A DNA stretch of 64,000 nucleotides from Geodermatophilus telluris (GTDB lineage Bacteria > Actinomycetota > Actinomycetes > Mycobacteriales > Geodermatophilaceae). How positions within the stretch are numbered: position 1 is the stretch's first letter; each line of letters opens with the position of its first letter. The DNA lies in the NCBI RefSeq assembly GCF_900102745.1, contig NZ_FMZF01000004.1, positions 62,001-126,000 on the forward strand, given 5' to 3'. The translations under genes and the position numbers were made by a program. The notes beneath the pieces were generated by a model, which was not told the DNA's origin, did no database searches, and was given only the letters and a program-made list of their open reading frames with translations. Below, in pieces: positions 7,844 to 17,329 of this stretch.

Positions 7844-9411
7844 TGGACCGGGACCGGGACGAGGACGGCGCAGGCCGTCCCCTGCCCCCGCGGCTGGACC
7901 CGCGTGCCGGCCGCCCCGCGCACCCGCACGGCGCCGCCGCAGCCCCGGGGCCGCCGACCCCGCAGCCGCCGGCGTCGCGCGCCGGCCGGGGCGCGGTCGT
8001 GGCGCGCGCGGTCGCCGCCGTCCTGTCGGTGGTGCTGCTCGGGGTGAGCGGCTGGGGCTGGTACCTCACCCGGGTCGCCGAGGCGACGGTCACCCGCACC
8101 GACGCCATCCCCGGCTCGGGCAACGCCGACGCCGACGGCACCGCCGAGGCGGTGAACCTGCTGCTGGTCGGCAACGACAGCCGGGCCGACCTCACCCCCG
8201 AGCAGCTCGAGGACCTCAGCGCCGGCACCGACTCCGGCACCAACACCGACACGATGATCCTGGTGCACCTCCCGGCCGACGGGTCGAGCGCCTCGTTCGT
8301 CTCCTTCCCCCGCGACTCCTACGTGGAGATCCCCGGGCACGGGACGGACAAGCTCAACGCCGCCTACGCGTACGGCTACGGCGACGTCGACGGGTCCGCC
8401 CCGGACGAGGAGCGCCGGGCCGGTGGCCGGCAGCTGCTGGTGCAGACCATCAGCGGGCTCACCGGGCTGCGCATCGACCACTACGCCGAGGTGGACCTGC
8501 TCGGCTTCTTCGAGCTCAGCAGCGTCGTCGGCGGCGTGGAGGTCAACCTGTGCTCGGCCGTGGACGACTCGGCGTACTCCGGCGCGAGGTTCGACGCCGG
8601 CGTGCAGACGATCGAGGGCGCCGACGCGCTCGCCTTCGTCCGCCAGCGGCACGGCGTCCGCCCGGACGGCAGCCCGGCGCTGCCCCGCGGCGACCTCGAC
8701 CGCATCGTGCGCCAGCAGGTGTTCATCGGCGGGGTGCTGCGCAAGGTCCTCTCCCAGGACACGCTGCTCGACCTCGGCAGGCAGCGGCGGCTCATCGAGG
8801 CGGTCTCGCGCTCGCTGACCATCGACCGCGACCTGGTGCTGCTCGACCTCGCCCAGCAGATGCAGGCGGTGCGCCTCGACGACATCCGGTTCCAGACCGT
8901 GCCGATCGCCGACCCCGACGCGGAGGACGACGACGGCCGCTCGATCGTGCGGCTGGCCGACGAGGAGACGCTGCGGGCGTTCTTCGCCGAGCTGTCGGCC
9001 GAGCCGGAGGCCGCTCCGCCCGCGCCCGAGGCACCGGCCACCGTGGCGCCGTCGGAGGTGTCGGTGGAGGTCTACAACGGCTCGGGCATCCCCGGCCTGG
9101 CCGCCGACACCGCCGCCGGGCTCGAGGCCGCCGGGTTCGTCGTCACCGCGACCGGCAACGCCGCCACCAGCGACCACGAGCAGACCGTCGTCCGCCACGC
9201 GCCGGGCGACGAGGTCCTGGCCGCGACGCTCGCGGCCGCCGTCCCCGGTGCCACCACCGAGGTCGGCGACGACGTGGAGCCCGGGACGGTCCAGCTGGTC
9301 CTGGGCAGCGACGCCGCGGGCGGCGGCGCGGCGGAGGCGCCGGACGGGTCCGCGGCGCCCGCTCCCGCCGAGGGGGGCCGGACCGCCGACGACACCAGCT
9401 GCATCAACTGA
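7843..9411 (+). CDS. LytR-CpsA-Psr family cell-wall glycopolymer ligase
   Basis: A 522-residue membrane protein that would attach undecaprenyl-linked glycopolymers to peptidoglycan outside the cell. Residues 1-50 are a Pro-rich cytoplasmic tail and ~51-75 a single membrane helix. The LCP domain (~105-300) begins NLLLVGNDSRAD and shows TDTMILVHL, SFPRDSYVEIPGHGTDKLNA and FVRQRHG, with the conserved Asp and Arg residues that bind the pyrophosphate lipid. A LytR_C domain (~390-480) starts SVEVYNGSGIPGLA. The last 8 bp overlap the convergent nucleoside hydrolase gene. Confidence 0.95.
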   Translation: MDRDRDEDGAGRPLPPRLDPRAGRPAHPHGAAAAPGPPTPQPPASRAGRGAVVARAVAAVLSVVLLGVSGWGWYLTRVAEATVTRTDAIPGSGNADADGTAEAVNLLLVGNDSRADLTPEQLEDLSAGTDSGTNTDTMILVHLPADGSSASFVSFPRDSYVEIPGHGTDKLNAAYAYGYGDVDGSAPDEERRAGGRQLLVQTISGLTGLRIDHYAEVDLLGFFELSSVVGGVEVNLCSAVDDSAYSGARFDAGVQTIEGADALAFVRQRHGVRPDGSPALPRGDLDRIVRQQVFIGGVLRKVLSQDTLLDLGRQRRLIEAVSRSLTIDRDLVLLDLAQQMQAVRLDDIRFQTVPIADPDAEDDDGRSIVRLADEETLRAFFAELSAEPEAAPPAPEAPATVAPSEVSVEVYNGSGIPGLAADTAAGLEAAGFVVTATGNAATSDHEQTVVRHAPGDEVLAATLAAAVPGATTEVGDDVEPGTVQLVLGSDAAGGGAAEAPDGSAAPAPAEGGRTADDTSCIN

Positions 9412-10282
9412 GCCCGGGCCGCCACGACCGGTCCTCGTGCCGGCGGAGCTTGGCCAGCATGTCGCCGAACAGCAGCCGGACGTCGACGTCGGTGTAGACG
9501 CGGCGCGCGGGGGCGTCCGCCGCGGACGGGACCTCCCGGGAGGTGCTCGACTCGTCGCTCAGCGCGGTGAGGAGCACCGGCGGGCTGTCCCCGAGCGGCC
9601 AGACGCCGCCGAGCCGCACCCACTCCGGCAGCGGCAGCTCGACGAACCGGTCCCACAGCCACCGGCCCACCCGGCCGCTGCCGGCGAGGTCGTGCTCCAG
9701 CTCGGCGACGGAGTACGCGCACCGGCGGTAGGTCTCCAGCGGGAACTGCCGGACGGCGAGGTCCGGCTGCGCGAGCACCGCCTCGGCGGCCCGCGGGTCG
9801 GTGTCGCGGTTGTACTCGGGGGCCTCCGGAGCCAGGGCGCCACCGACCCACACCAGCGTCAGCCGGGTGGCGACGTCGGGTGCCTGCTCCAGCGCCGCGG
9901 CGACGTTGGTCAGCGGGCCCGCGCAGACGACGATCAGCGGCAGGTCGTCGTCCCGCCGCGCCGCGGCGACGATCGCCGCGGACGCCGCCGAACCCGGGCC
10001 GCCGGGCTCGAACGCCGCCTCCGCCCCCGTGTGCACCGGTGGCCGCTGCAGACCGCCGACCAGGTCCACCAGCTCCTGCGCCAGCGCCGCACCCCGCTGC
10101 GCGGTGCCGTCCCCCTGCCCGAACACCGGGTTCAGGAAGGAGCTGGTGACCGCGACGACCCGGTTGGTGGGCGAGAGCAGGTGGTGGGCGAGGGCGACGA
10201 GGCCGTCGGGGTCGCCGGCCCAGTCGTTGTCGACGACCACGCGGCACTGCTCGGCCAGTCGCAGCTGTCCTGCGGGGGTCAT
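9404..10282 (-). CDS. Nucleoside hydrolase (IunH/RihA-like)
   Basis: A 292-residue enzyme that would split nucleosides into base and ribose in salvage. The ATG at 10282 follows AGGAGG; a longer in-frame start lacks one. The N-terminal calcium-binding loop is VVVDNDWAGDPDGLVAL, a variant of the family's DTDxxxDD, so the ligand set should be checked. VVCAGPLTNVAAAL and PEYNRDTDPRAAEAVL are the conserved core and nucleoside-binding segments. The change in the Asp cluster leaves open a related substrate. Its 3' end overlaps the LCP gene by 8 bp. Confidence 0.88.
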   Translation of the reverse strand: MTPAGQLRLAEQCRVVVDNDWAGDPDGLVALAHHLLSPTNRVVAVTSSFLNPVFGQGDGTAQRGAALAQELVDLVGGLQRPPVHTGAEAAFEPGGPGSAASAAIVAAARRDDDLPLIVVCAGPLTNVAAALEQAPDVATRLTLVWVGGALAPEAPEYNRDTDPRAAEAVLAQPDLAVRQFPLETYRRCAYSVAELEHDLAGSGRVGRWLWDRFVELPLPEWVRLGGVWPLGDSPPVLLTALSDESSTSREVPSAADAPARRVYTDVDVRLLFGDMLAKLRRHEDRSWRPGLS

Positions 10283-10454
10283 CGGGTCCTCCTGCGGCTC
10301 GGCACGGTGCGGCGCGCACACGATGACCCGGACGCCGTCGTCCCGGCAGGCCCGCTGCCGGTGGATGGCACGGCTGCGCGGGAACCCGGGGGCGGAGGGA
10401 GAGGACGGAGGAGAGGGACCACACCTCCTCCCACTTCAACCTATAGCGCAGCCC

Positions 10455-10473
10455 CGGGCTTGCGGCAAGACCC
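10455..10473 (+). promoter_or_regulatory. Rifamycin-associated-element-like palindrome upstream of helR
   Basis: The 19-bp site CGGGCTTGCGGCAAGACCC is centred on the perfect palindrome CTTGC-G-GCAAG (10459-10469). It matches the core I recall for the rifamycin-associated element found upstream of rifamycin-inactivation genes and helR in actinomycetes. It sits 59 bp before the helR start. TTGCGG within it (10460-10465) and CACACT (10485-10490), 19 bp apart, could be -35 and -10 boxes. Identity rests on memory of the motif plus the neighbouring gene. Confidence 0.75.
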
Positions 10474-10531
10474 GGGTGGGGCCGCACACTCGCCGGCCGG
10501 AGCGGGGACCTGCGGACTCGGGAGGCACCAG

Positions 10532-12711
10532 GTGCAGACGTCGACGACAGCGGGGACCGGGGCGACGGCGCGGGTGACCAGCGCCTTCGACCTCCCCGCA
10601 CACCTCGCCGCCAAAGCCGACCCGGCGCTCGTCGGCCGGGACGAGGAGCACCTCGCCGCCGTGGCCGAGGCCTCCGGGCGACGGTGGCCGACCTGTCCGA
10701 CCGTCTCGCCGCCGAGCGCCGCGCCCCGGGCGGGTCCGGCCAGGCGGCGCTGGACCGGGACCTGGAGGTGCACCGGCTCACCGCCCGGCTGCGCACGCTG
10801 CGCCGCTTCGGCCTGGACCTCTGCCTCGGCCGCACGGTGGGCGCCGACGGCGGCGAGCCGGTGTACGTCGGGCGCCTCGGCCTCACCGACGCCGCCGGCC
10901 GCCGGCTGCTGGTCGACTGGCGCTCCCCCGCGGCCGAGCCGTTCTTCGGCGCCACCCACGCGAACCCGATGGGGCTGGCCAGCCGTCGCCGCTACCGCTG
11001 GACCCGCGGCCGGGTCACCGACTACTGGGACGAGGTGTTCACGCCCGACGGGCTGGAGGGGCACGCGGCGCTCGACGACCAGTCCGCGTTCATCGCCAGC
11101 CTGGGCAGCAGCCGGTCCCCCCGCATGCGCGACGTGCTCGGCACCATCCAGGCCGACCAGGACGCGATCGTCCGCGCCGGCTCGCAGGGCCCGCTCGTCG
11201 TCGACGGCGGCCCGGGCACCGGCAAGACCGTCGTCGCGCTGCACCGCACCGCCTACCTGCTCTACTCCGACCCGCGGCTGGGCCACCACCGCGGCGGCGT
11301 GCTGTTCGTCGGCCCGCACCAGCCCTACCTGGCCTACGTCTCCGACGTCCTGCCCGGTCTCGGCGAGGAGGGCGTGCTCACCTGCACCCTGCGCGACCTG
11401 GTCCCCGAGGGGGCCGCGGCCACGGTCGAGACCGACCCGCGGGTGGCCGCCCTCAAGGGGTCGGCGGACCTCGTCGCCGCCGTCGAGACGGCCGTCCGCT
11501 TCTACGAGGAGCCCCCGACGCGGCGGACGACGGTGGGGACCCCCTGGGGCGACCTGCCCCTGGACGCCGCCGACTGGGCCGAGGCGTTCGACGCGCGCGA
11601 GCCCGGGACACCGCACAACGAGGCACGCGAGCAGGTGTGGGAGGAGCTGCTGGCGATGCTGGCCGACCGGCTGGAGGACGGCGGCGTCGACCCCGACCGG
11701 GTCCGCGAGGCGCTGCGGCGGGACCGGCAGCTGCGCGCGGCGTTCACCCGGGCGTGGCCGCTGCTCGAGCCGACCGACGTCGTCGCGGACCTGTGGTCGG
11801 TGCCGGCGTACCTGCGCCGGTGCGCGCCCTGGCTCGACGCGGAGGAGGTGCGGCTGCTGCAGCGCGCCGAGCCCCGGGCCTGGACGGTGTCCGACCTGCC
11901 GCTGCTCGACGCCGCCCGGCAGCGGCTCGGCGACCCGGAGCACGCCCGCCGTCAGCACCGGCACCGCGCCACCGTGGCCGCCGAGCAGGAGCGCATGTCC
12001 GCGGTGATCGACGAGCTGATCGCGACCGACGACTCCGAGCTGCTGCTGATGACCAGCCTGCGCCACGCCGACCTCCGCGACGCCCTGGTCGACCGGGCGG
12101 CCCTGCCCGTCGCCGACCGGGACGCCCTCGCCGGCCCGTTCGCGCACGTCGTCGTGGACGAGGCCCAGGAGCTGACCGACGCCGAGTGGCAGGTGCTGCT
12201 GCTGCGCTGCCCGTCCCGGAGCCTCACCGTCGTCGGCGACCGCGCCCAGGCCCGGCACGGCTTCCCCGAGTCGTGGCAGGAGCGGCTGCGCAGGGTCGGG
12301 CTGGGCGAGGTGCGGCTGGCCTCGCTCACCGTCAACTACCGGACACCGGCGGAGGTCATGGCCGAGGCCGAGCCGGTCATCCGCGCGGTGCTCCCCGACG
12401 CCAACGTGCCCACCTCCGTCCGCAGCACCGGCGTGCCCGTCGTCCACGGGTCGGTGGCCGAGCGGGACGCGGTGCTCGACCGCTGGCTCGCCGCGCACGC
12501 CGAGGGGACCGCCTGCGTCGTCGGCGACCCCGGGTTCCGCGCGACGGCGCGCGTGCAGTCGCTGAGCCCGGAGCTGGCGAAGGGCCTCGAGTTCGACCTC
12601 GTCGTCCTCGTCGACCCCCAGGCGTTCGGCGGCGGTGTCGAGGGGGCGGTGGACCGCTACGTCGCGATGACCCGGGCCACCCAGCAGCTCGTCGTCCTCA
12701 CCAGCGGCTGA
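10532..12711 (+). CDS. helR: HelR, RNA-polymerase recycling ATPase, with an apparent 1-nt frameshift
   Basis: HelR is a UvrD-like helicase-family protein that displaces rifamycins from RNA polymerase. Translation should start at GTG 10532 (GGGAGG 6 nt upstream), reading TSAFDLPAHLAAKADPALVG and then HLAAVAEA. At ~10672-10675 the frame breaks, and homology resumes in another frame as VADLSDRLAAERRAPGG. One extra C would restore EALRATVADLSDRL and give ~726 residues, the usual HelR size. The intact remainder from GTG 10684 (675 codons) has Walker A GGPGTGKT, a helicase motif DEAQELTDAEW and SKGLEFDLVVL-like motif V. The break may be a sequencing error or a real mutation. Confidence 0.9.
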
Positions 12712-12726
12712 CGCGGGGCGCCGTCG

Positions 12727-14748
12727 TCAGCCCACCCGGACCAGGACGACGACCTCGGCCGGCGGCACGTCGCGGACCTCGACGTAGGCGGGTTCGCCCG
12801 GCGCCGTCCGGCCCCGGACGGGGAGCCGGTCGCCGACCCGGTGGGGACCGCGGTAGCCGGCCGGGTCGGCGGCCTGCGCGGTGTTGGCCACCACTTCGTA
12901 CCGGCTGCCGGGTGGGGCCAGCTCGGCGGCGACGACGACGTCCCCGCCGCGGGCGGCCGTGCCGTTCGGGTTGACCGCGACGACGGCCTCCTGCACGTCG
13001 AGGACGCGCGACCACGCGACCAGCTCCCCCGCCGGCGGCAGCTCGAAGCCCCGCCCCGGCAGCCGCAGCGGTCGCGGGTACTGCCGGCCGATGCGCAGCG
13101 CCGGGTGGGCGGCGCGGACCGCGCACAGTGCGGCGATGCGCACGTAGGCCGGGCTGTCCGGGTCGAAGGCGTGCCGGCCGCTGGTGCCGAACGGGCCGAA
13201 GCCCGGCAGCGACGCGTCCACCTCGGCCACCTGGGTCGCCAGGGGCTCGGTGTGCGCGGCCCGCGGGTGCTCCGGCCCGAACATCGCCTCCCGCAGGTAG
13301 CGGTCCGCGCTCCCCCAGCCCTCCTCCCGCAGGTGCTCCAGCTGGGAGTGCGCCGGGCCGGCGAAGGCCTGCTCCGTGCCGTAGTAGACGCACGGGATGC
13401 CGAGGGTGAACAGCTGGACCGCGGTGGCGGCGCACACCTGGTGGTCCTTGACCGGGGAGTCGTCGGGGATCTCCGCCGAGAACCGCAGCTTCGCCCCGAA
13501 GACGTGGTCGTGGTCGTCGAGCACCGAGACGTGCCGGTCGCCGAGGGACCGGTGCGAGCCGAACCCCTGGCTGGCCGCGTCGAAGCCGGACAGGTACTCC
13601 GCCCCGGGGACGAGCCCCTTGCCCACCGCCGTCAGCGCGAGCCGGGCCGACCCGATGTCGAGCGCGGCACCGAGGTTGTGCTGCAGCACCGCCAGGTGGT
13701 CGAGCACGAAGTCCTGCTGGTCGTCGCCACCGGCGATCTCGCCGACCAGCAGGAAGTTGCGCTTGCCCAGGGAGTCGGCGTACTCGCGGATGGCGCCGCA
13801 GAAGGCGCGGGCCTCCTCCAGGGCCATGTGCTTGACGGTGTCGATGCGGAACCCGTCGCAGTCGGTGAGCGCGATCCAGTACCGGTAGCAGGCGACGAGC
13901 TCGGCGAGGACGTCGCCGGTGTCGAGCGCGAAGTCCTTGAGGGTGAGGAAGTCGGTGCGCTTGTGCTCGGCGTGCGGGTCGGCGATCGAGCCGGCGCCGA
14001 GGACGCCACAGCCGGCCCGCGTGTAGCACCCCGGGTGCCGCAGCTCCTCCGGCCAGACGCCGTCGTCGGCCTCGTCGACCGCGTCCCCGTCGACGGTGGC
14101 GGGCCGTCCGGCGGAGTCGCGCCACGCGAGCCGCCAGTCCCGGCCCTCCCCGGACGCGGGGTCGGTGTAGTGACCGGGCCACGGGAGGTAGGGCGGCCGG
14201 ACGGTCTCCGCGTCCAGGTCGTGCCCCGGGGGGACGTAGGCCCAGTTGTCGCCGCTGTGGTTGACGATCACGTCGAGGACCACCCGCAGCCCGTGACCGT
14301 GCGCCGCCGCGACGAGGTCGACGAGGTCCTGCCGGGTGCCGAAGCGGGGGTCGACGTCGAGGAAGTCCTGGATGCCGTACCCGTGGTAGGTGTCCAGGTG
14401 CGCCCGCTGCCGGAAGACCGGTCCGATCCACAGGGCGGTGACGCCCAGCCCCCGCAGGTAGTCCAGGCGACCCCGGACGCCGTCCAGCGTGCCGCCCTGC
14501 CAGCGGCCGCCCGACTCGGCCCACCGCTGCCAGCTCCACCCGTCCCGGTCCACCCGGCTGCGCAGGTCGCGGACCTCCTGCCGGGTCAGCAGCGGCCGGC
14601 CCGCCTCGCCACCGTCGCTGAACCGGTCCGGCAGGAGGAAGTACAGGACCTCGTCGCGCCAGTCCACCGGGGAGGGCCAGGAGCCCGTCCCGGCCTGCGC
14701 CCGTGCCGCGACGGACCGGGCCTGCCCCGTGGACGTGAGCCGTTCCAT
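12727..14748 (-). CDS. GH13 alpha-amylase-family glycoside hydrolase
   Basis: A 673-residue enzyme acting on alpha-glucans or related oligosaccharides. No signal peptide is seen, so it is probably cytoplasmic. ATG 14748 follows GGGGGAGA. The TIM-barrel regions are visible: DVIVNHS (region I), GFRIDTVKH with the nucleophile Asp ~293, LLVGEIAG with the acid/base Glu ~327, and LDDHDHV with the transition-state Asp ~404. A beta-sandwich C-terminal domain occupies ~560-673. The insertion around residues 165-260 contains a potential metal site (HPGCYTRAGCG). Specificity cannot be assigned. It converges on helR with a 15-bp gap. Confidence 0.92.
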   Translation of the reverse strand: MERLTSTGQARSVAARAQAGTGSWPSPVDWRDEVLYFLLPDRFSDGGEAGRPLLTRQEVRDLRSRVDRDGWSWQRWAESGGRWQGGTLDGVRGRLDYLRGLGVTALWIGPVFRQRAHLDTYHGYGIQDFLDVDPRFGTRQDLVDLVAAAHGHGLRVVLDVIVNHSGDNWAYVPPGHDLDAETVRPPYLPWPGHYTDPASGEGRDWRLAWRDSAGRPATVDGDAVDEADDGVWPEELRHPGCYTRAGCGVLGAGSIADPHAEHKRTDFLTLKDFALDTGDVLAELVACYRYWIALTDCDGFRIDTVKHMALEEARAFCGAIREYADSLGKRNFLLVGEIAGGDDQQDFVLDHLAVLQHNLGAALDIGSARLALTAVGKGLVPGAEYLSGFDAASQGFGSHRSLGDRHVSVLDDHDHVFGAKLRFSAEIPDDSPVKDHQVCAATAVQLFTLGIPCVYYGTEQAFAGPAHSQLEHLREEGWGSADRYLREAMFGPEHPRAAHTEPLATQVAEVDASLPGFGPFGTSGRHAFDPDSPAYVRIAALCAVRAAHPALRIGRQYPRPLRLPGRGFELPPAGELVAWSRVLDVQEAVVAVNPNGTAARGGDVVVAAELAPPGSRYEVVANTAQAADPAGYRGPHRVGDRLPVRGRTAPGEPAYVEVRDVPPAEVVVLVRVG

Positions 14749-14870
14749 CGCGTCTCCCCCCGACGCAGGCCGGGTGCCCGCGGACCGCACGGACGCTAGG
14801 GCCGCTGCGTCACCGGGCCGTCACGGCTGCGTTCGTGCACCGGCGCGCCGGTCAGGAGGAGGGTGCCGGC

Positions 14871-15806
14871 GTGCGCAGTCCCTGGTCGACGCTCCCCGCC
14901 GCGGTGCGCCGGGCGGTGGCCGACGCCGTCGGCGCGCCCGTGGCCTCCGCCGCGTCGCCGCCGGGCGGGCACACGCCCGGGATCGCCGCCCGGCTGGTGC
15001 TGGCCGACGGGCGGCGGTGCTTCGCCAAGGCGGCGTCGGCGGCCCACGGCGAGTGGGTGGTCACCGCCTACCGGCACGAGGCCGCGGTCAACGCCGCCCT
15101 GCCGCCGGCGGTGCCCGCGCCGCGGATGTGGACGCACCTCGACGACGGCGACTGGGTGTGCCTGGTCTTCGACGACGTCGCCGGCCGCTTCCCCTCGCCG
15201 GACTGGGACGACGGCGACCTGGCCCGCGTCCTGGACGCCGTGGACCGCAGCGCCCGTGCGCTCACGCCCAACCCGGTGCCCGGCGCGGCGCCGGTGCGGG
15301 ACGCCTTCGCCGGTGTCCTCGGCGGCGCCTGGGCCGGGCTCTCCGGGCACCCGGCGCTGCCCGCCGTCGACCCGTGGGCCGCCGGCCACCTGGCCGAGCT
15401 GGCCGCCCGCGAGCCGCGCTGGGCCGACGGCGTGGACGGGGACACCCTGCTGCACCTCGACCTGCGCCGGGACAACGTGCTGCTCACCGCCACGGAGGTG
15501 GCGTTCGTCGACTGGGCGTGGCCGGCCGTGGGGGCGCCCTGGCTGGACCTGGTGTGCCTCCTGCCGACCGTGGCCGGGCGCAGCGGGCGGCACGACGTCG
15601 AGGCCGTCTTCCGGTCCCGGGCCGCGGGCCGCGCCGCGCCGCCGGCCGCCGTCGACGCCGTCCTCGTCGCCCTGGCCGGCTACTGGCGGGCGGGCTCCCT
15701 GCTGCCCCCTCCCCCGTACGCGCCGGGCCTCCGCGAGGAGCAGCGCCGCGCCGCCGACGGCGCCACCCGCTGGCTGCGGACCCGTGCCGCGGACTGGTCC
15801 CGCTGA
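14871..15806 (+). CDS. Aminoglycoside-phosphotransferase-fold kinase
   Basis: A 311-residue APH-family protein that would transfer phosphate from ATP to a small molecule. GTG 14871 is chosen for the AGGAGGAGG 8 nt upstream. The ATP-site lysine is in RCFAKAAS, the catalytic loop is LLHLDLRRDNVLL (HxDxxxxN) and the Mg-binding motif is FVDWAWP. The family includes antibiotic, choline and sugar kinases; nothing here points to a true resistance enzyme. It stands alone, divergent from the GH13 gene. Confidence 0.88.
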   Translation: MRSPWSTLPAAVRRAVADAVGAPVASAASPPGGHTPGIAARLVLADGRRCFAKAASAAHGEWVVTAYRHEAAVNAALPPAVPAPRMWTHLDDGDWVCLVFDDVAGRFPSPDWDDGDLARVLDAVDRSARALTPNPVPGAAPVRDAFAGVLGGAWAGLSGHPALPAVDPWAAGHLAELAAREPRWADGVDGDTLLHLDLRRDNVLLTATEVAFVDWAWPAVGAPWLDLVCLLPTVAGRSGRHDVEAVFRSRAAGRAAPPAAVDAVLVALAGYWRAGSLLPPPPYAPGLREEQRRAADGATRWLRTRAADWSR

Positions 15807-15831
15807 CCGCGGGGCCGGCGGGCCGCGGGCG

Positions 15832-16257
15832 TCAGCCGCCCCGGGCCCGTCGCCGCGGGATGCGGGTGGTGACCGCCGAGACGAGCAGGAGCTTGACCAG
15901 CCAGTCGCCGGCGTGGATGGCGGCCTGCTGCCACGGGACCTTCTCGTGGACGACCGACCCGGTGAGCAGCACTCCGGGGAAGGCCGCCCACAGCCCGAGG
16001 GCCAGCCGGGCGGCGTCGGCCGGGGCGGTGGCCCCGGTGCGGACGGCGAGGGTGCGCACCGCCGCGGCCACGACGGCGCTGCGGGCGAACTCCACCGGCG
16101 GCAGCCACGGCGGCGGGGGTCCGCCGGCGGCGTAGACCTCGTCGAGCTGCGCCAGGCGCCGGCCGAAGGCGGTGTACCAGGCGGTGCTCGACGCGACGGC
16201 GGCCGCGGCGGCCAGGCCGACGGCCGGGAGACCGGACGGTGCGGTGGTCGACGGCAT
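15832..16257 (-). CDS. DUF1761-like membrane protein
   Basis: A 141-residue protein with four hydrophobic segments. ATG 16257 is preceded by GAGGAG. The first helix runs into TAWYTAFGRRLAQLDE, which matches the YxxFGKxW-type motif I recall for DUF1761. The third and fourth helices flank SVVHEKVPWQQAAIHAGDWL. Function is unknown. It is divergent from the TspO gene with a 79-bp spacer. Confidence 0.8.
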   Translation of the reverse strand: MPSTTAPSGLPAVGLAAAAAVASSTAWYTAFGRRLAQLDEVYAAGGPPPPWLPPVEFARSAVVAAAVRTLAVRTGATAPADAARLALGLWAAFPGVLLTGSVVHEKVPWQQAAIHAGDWLVKLLLVSAVTTRIPRRRARGG

Positions 16258-16336
16258 GCGGGCTCCTCGGCTCGGGGACGTGCAGCACCGACCCGCTCGG
16301 GCCGCGGGACTCATCGGTGCGGAGCATGCTCGGCTG

Positions 16337-16786
16337 ATGCGGTCCACCACCCTGGCCACCTCCGCCGCCGTCGCCGCGACCGCGCTGGTCGGCTCGGCGG
16401 CCACCGACGTCACCTCACCGTGGTACCGGCGGCTGGACAAGCCGCGCTGGCAGCCGCCCGGCCCGGTCTTCGGCGTCGTCTGGACGGTGCTGTACGTGCT
16501 GCTGGCGGCGGCCGGCTCCCGGGCGGTGCCGCGCGGCGGGCGGGGCTACGTCCGCGCCTACGCCGCCAACCTGCTCCTCAACGCCGGCTGGAGCTGGACG
16601 TTCTTCCGCGCGCACCGGCCGCCGCTGGCCACGGTGGAGGCCGCCGTGCTCGCCTCCACCGCGGACCTGACCCGGCGGAGCGCGCGGCTGGACCGGGTCG
16701 CCGGCCGGCTGCTGCTCCCCTACGCCGGCTGGACCGCCTTCGCCGTCGTCCTCAGCGCGGACATCGCCCGCCGCAACGCGGGCTGA
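16337..16786 (+). CDS. TspO/MBR family tryptophan-rich sensor protein
   Basis: A 149-residue five-helix membrane protein of the TspO/peripheral benzodiazepine receptor family, which binds porphyrins and acts in stress or tetrapyrrole regulation. The diagnostic segment SPWYRRLDKPRWQPPGPVFG, followed by VVWTVLYVLLA, is present, as are NAGWSWTFFR and the C-terminal YAGWTAFA. Start ATG 16337 puts the family's usual N-terminus in place. The next gene starts 3 nt after the stop, so the two are probably cotranscribed. Confidence 0.93.
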   Translation: MRSTTLATSAAVAATALVGSAATDVTSPWYRRLDKPRWQPPGPVFGVVWTVLYVLLAAAGSRAVPRGGRGYVRAYAANLLLNAGWSWTFFRAHRPPLATVEAAVLASTADLTRRSARLDRVAGRLLLPYAGWTAFAVVLSADIARRNAG

Positions 16787-16789
16787 CCC

Positions 16790-17197
16790 GTGCCGGGGTG
16801 GGCCTGGACGCTGCTCGCCGTCGCCGGCGGCCTGGTGCTGTGCTGGGCCGTCCTCGTCGCCGTCCTGTGGTGGCGGCGGCCGGAGGAGACCCGGCTGCGG
16901 GACCTGCTGCGGCTGCTGCCCGACGTCCTGCGCCTGGTCCGCCGGCTGGCCGGCGACCGCACGCTGCCCCGCGGGGTGCGCGTCCGGCTGTGGCTGCTGG
17001 TGCTCTACCTGGCCTCGCCGGTCGACCTCGTGCCCGACGTCGTGCCCGTCCTCGGGTACGCCGACGACGCGGTGGTGACCGTCCTGGTGCTGCGCTCGGT
17101 GGTCCGGCGGGCCGGACCGGAGGCCCTGGCGCGCCACTGGCCGGGCACGCCGGAGGGGCTGGCCGCGCTGCGCCGGGCCGCCGGCCTGCCCGCGTGA
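16790..17197 (+). CDS. YkvA/DUF1232 family membrane protein
   Basis: A 135-residue protein. An N-terminal helix (AWTLLAVAGGLVLCWAVLVA) precedes a basic linker and the DUF1232 signature SPVDLVPDVVPVLGYADDAV, which continues VVTVLVLRSVVRR. Function of the family is unknown. The GTG start lies 3 nt past the TspO stop, so expression is likely coupled. Confidence 0.88.
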   Translation: MPGWAWTLLAVAGGLVLCWAVLVAVLWWRRPEETRLRDLLRLLPDVLRLVRRLAGDRTLPRGVRVRLWLLVLYLASPVDLVPDVVPVLGYADDAVVTVLVLRSVVRRAGPEALARHWPGTPEGLAALRRAAGLPA

Positions 17198-17212
17198 GCG
17201 GCAGCGGTGCAC

Positions 17213-17243
17213 CCGTCCGGCTGACGGCGGCCGGCCCGGACGG
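17213..17243 (+). terminator. Hairpin after the tspO-DUF1232 pair
   Basis: CCGTCCGG (17213-17220) pairs with CCGGACGG (17236-17243) across a 15-nt loop that can itself fold. It starts 15 nt after the DUF1232 stop and precedes the next promoter region. There is no T-run. Confidence 0.4.
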
Positions 17244-17329
17244 CTGACCGTGGCCGTTCCCCTGGCCCGCCTCCCCGGGTCCGGGTCACGATGGGGTCCG
17301 CGTCGGCCGACAGCTCAGGGGGAGAGCGC

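Noticed and set aside
6907..9198. A 763-codon minus-strand frame joining the Pro-rich protein to sequence opposite the LCP gene
   Set aside because: Only the part from ATG 7689 has a ribosome-binding site; the rest mirrors the LCP coding strand.
10441..12498. A 685-codon minus-strand frame opposite helR
   Set aside because: Low-complexity Gly/Val/Arg antisense reading; helR homology is unambiguous on the plus strand.
14871..15806. Calling the APH-fold gene an antibiotic-resistance kinase
   Set aside because: Only general fold motifs are visible; similar genes are common housekeeping kinases in actinobacteria.
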